Shown here piece by piece: positions 63,627 through 64,000 of a stretch of DNA of 64,000 nt. The translations under genes and the position numbers were made by a program. How positions within the stretch are numbered: position 1 is the stretch's first letter; each line of letters begins with the position of its first letter. The notes under the pieces are model-generated. The model worked only from the letters and a program-made list of their open reading frames with translations. It did not search any database and was not told where the DNA came from. The stretch is from Ptychodera flava (taxonomy: Eukaryota > Hemichordata > Enteropneusta > Ptychoderidae), in contig NC_091930.1 in assembly GCF_041260155.1 (NCBI RefSeq), positions 42,190,596 to 42,254,595 of the forward strand, read 5' to 3'.

Positions 63627-64000
63627 TGTCATATTACCTTTTTGGTGAAAAAATGATCTCTGAAACTACTTTCGGATCGTTTCGAAATTTGGTATATATA
63701 TCATGTAACTTATAAAATACATTGATTTTTCAGTGTGCGAGTCACCCACTCGCAATTTGTTGAAAATTTAAAACTTGATGTGTAGGTTTACGTTATGATG
63801 AAAGAAACTTTAAGAAGCAGGATTGCTTTTTTCGGGGAAAGTTTTGTTTGGCTGACTTTTCTCTTTCCATGCATAGAAGATTGATTAGACCAAGAAATGC
63901 ATAATTTCACTTAGCTTATTTTTTGTTGTGATTTTTTATTTGGAACAAATACTAAATCAGACACAGAAATTCGAGGAGACCCATGACTTCGAGCCAGAAA
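63627..64000. other. Right edge, no gene seen
   Basis: It opens with another family G array unit (GAAACTACTTTCGGATCGTT). The rest is AT-rich without a supported frame. Confidence 0.4.

Overview
The window is genomic DNA of an animal with introns, AT-rich non-coding sequence and a dense load of small transposon relics. The gene content points to an invertebrate deuterostome: an NXPE/PC-esterase gene with a decayed copy nearby, TRIM-NHL and NHL-only paralogs, a short TPR protein and a vertebrate-like PPOX. A hemichordate or lancelet fits best, but nothing here fixes the species.

Layout. 1-1180 (+) is the 3' part of an NXPE-like gene, and a decayed relative lies at about 5880-7825. A cluster of one TTAA-flanked repeat family (family A) occupies 9004-10333. 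11343-13302 (-) is a RING/B-box/coiled-coil/NHL protein in one coding exon, with four apparent one-base frame breaks. 22374-23219 (-) is an intact NHL-only protein that looks like a paralog lacking the RING part. 24-42 kb shows no convincing gene and is mostly foldbacks, miniature transposons and simple repeats. 42075-43619 (-) holds two exons of a small TPR protein, with a plausible first exon at 45759-45930 that is head to head with PPOX. 46048-59321 (+) is a complete ten-exon protoporphyrinogen oxidase gene whose splice phases all join to a 479-residue protein, including a 61-bp exon. 59.3-64 kb is repeats plus a 5'-truncated reverse-transcriptase fragment.

The non-coding part is unusually legible. 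At least four unrelated miniature families end in TTAA target sites (A, B, C and D). There is a 386-bp Mutator-like foldback with a perfect 9-bp duplication only 31 bp inside PPOX intron 1. A hAT-like palindrome has an 8-bp near-duplication, and a small incomplete LTR element sits inside a family-D copy with a 5-bp duplication. Nested insertions (H in A, C in B, LTR fossil in D) give a relative chronology.

No operon, CRISPR array, tRNA, rRNA or clearly new biochemical system was seen. The most useful results are the full PPOX model, its apparent bidirectional promoter with a 6-residue upstream ORF, the TRIM-NHL/NHL-only pair, and the nested TTAA families.
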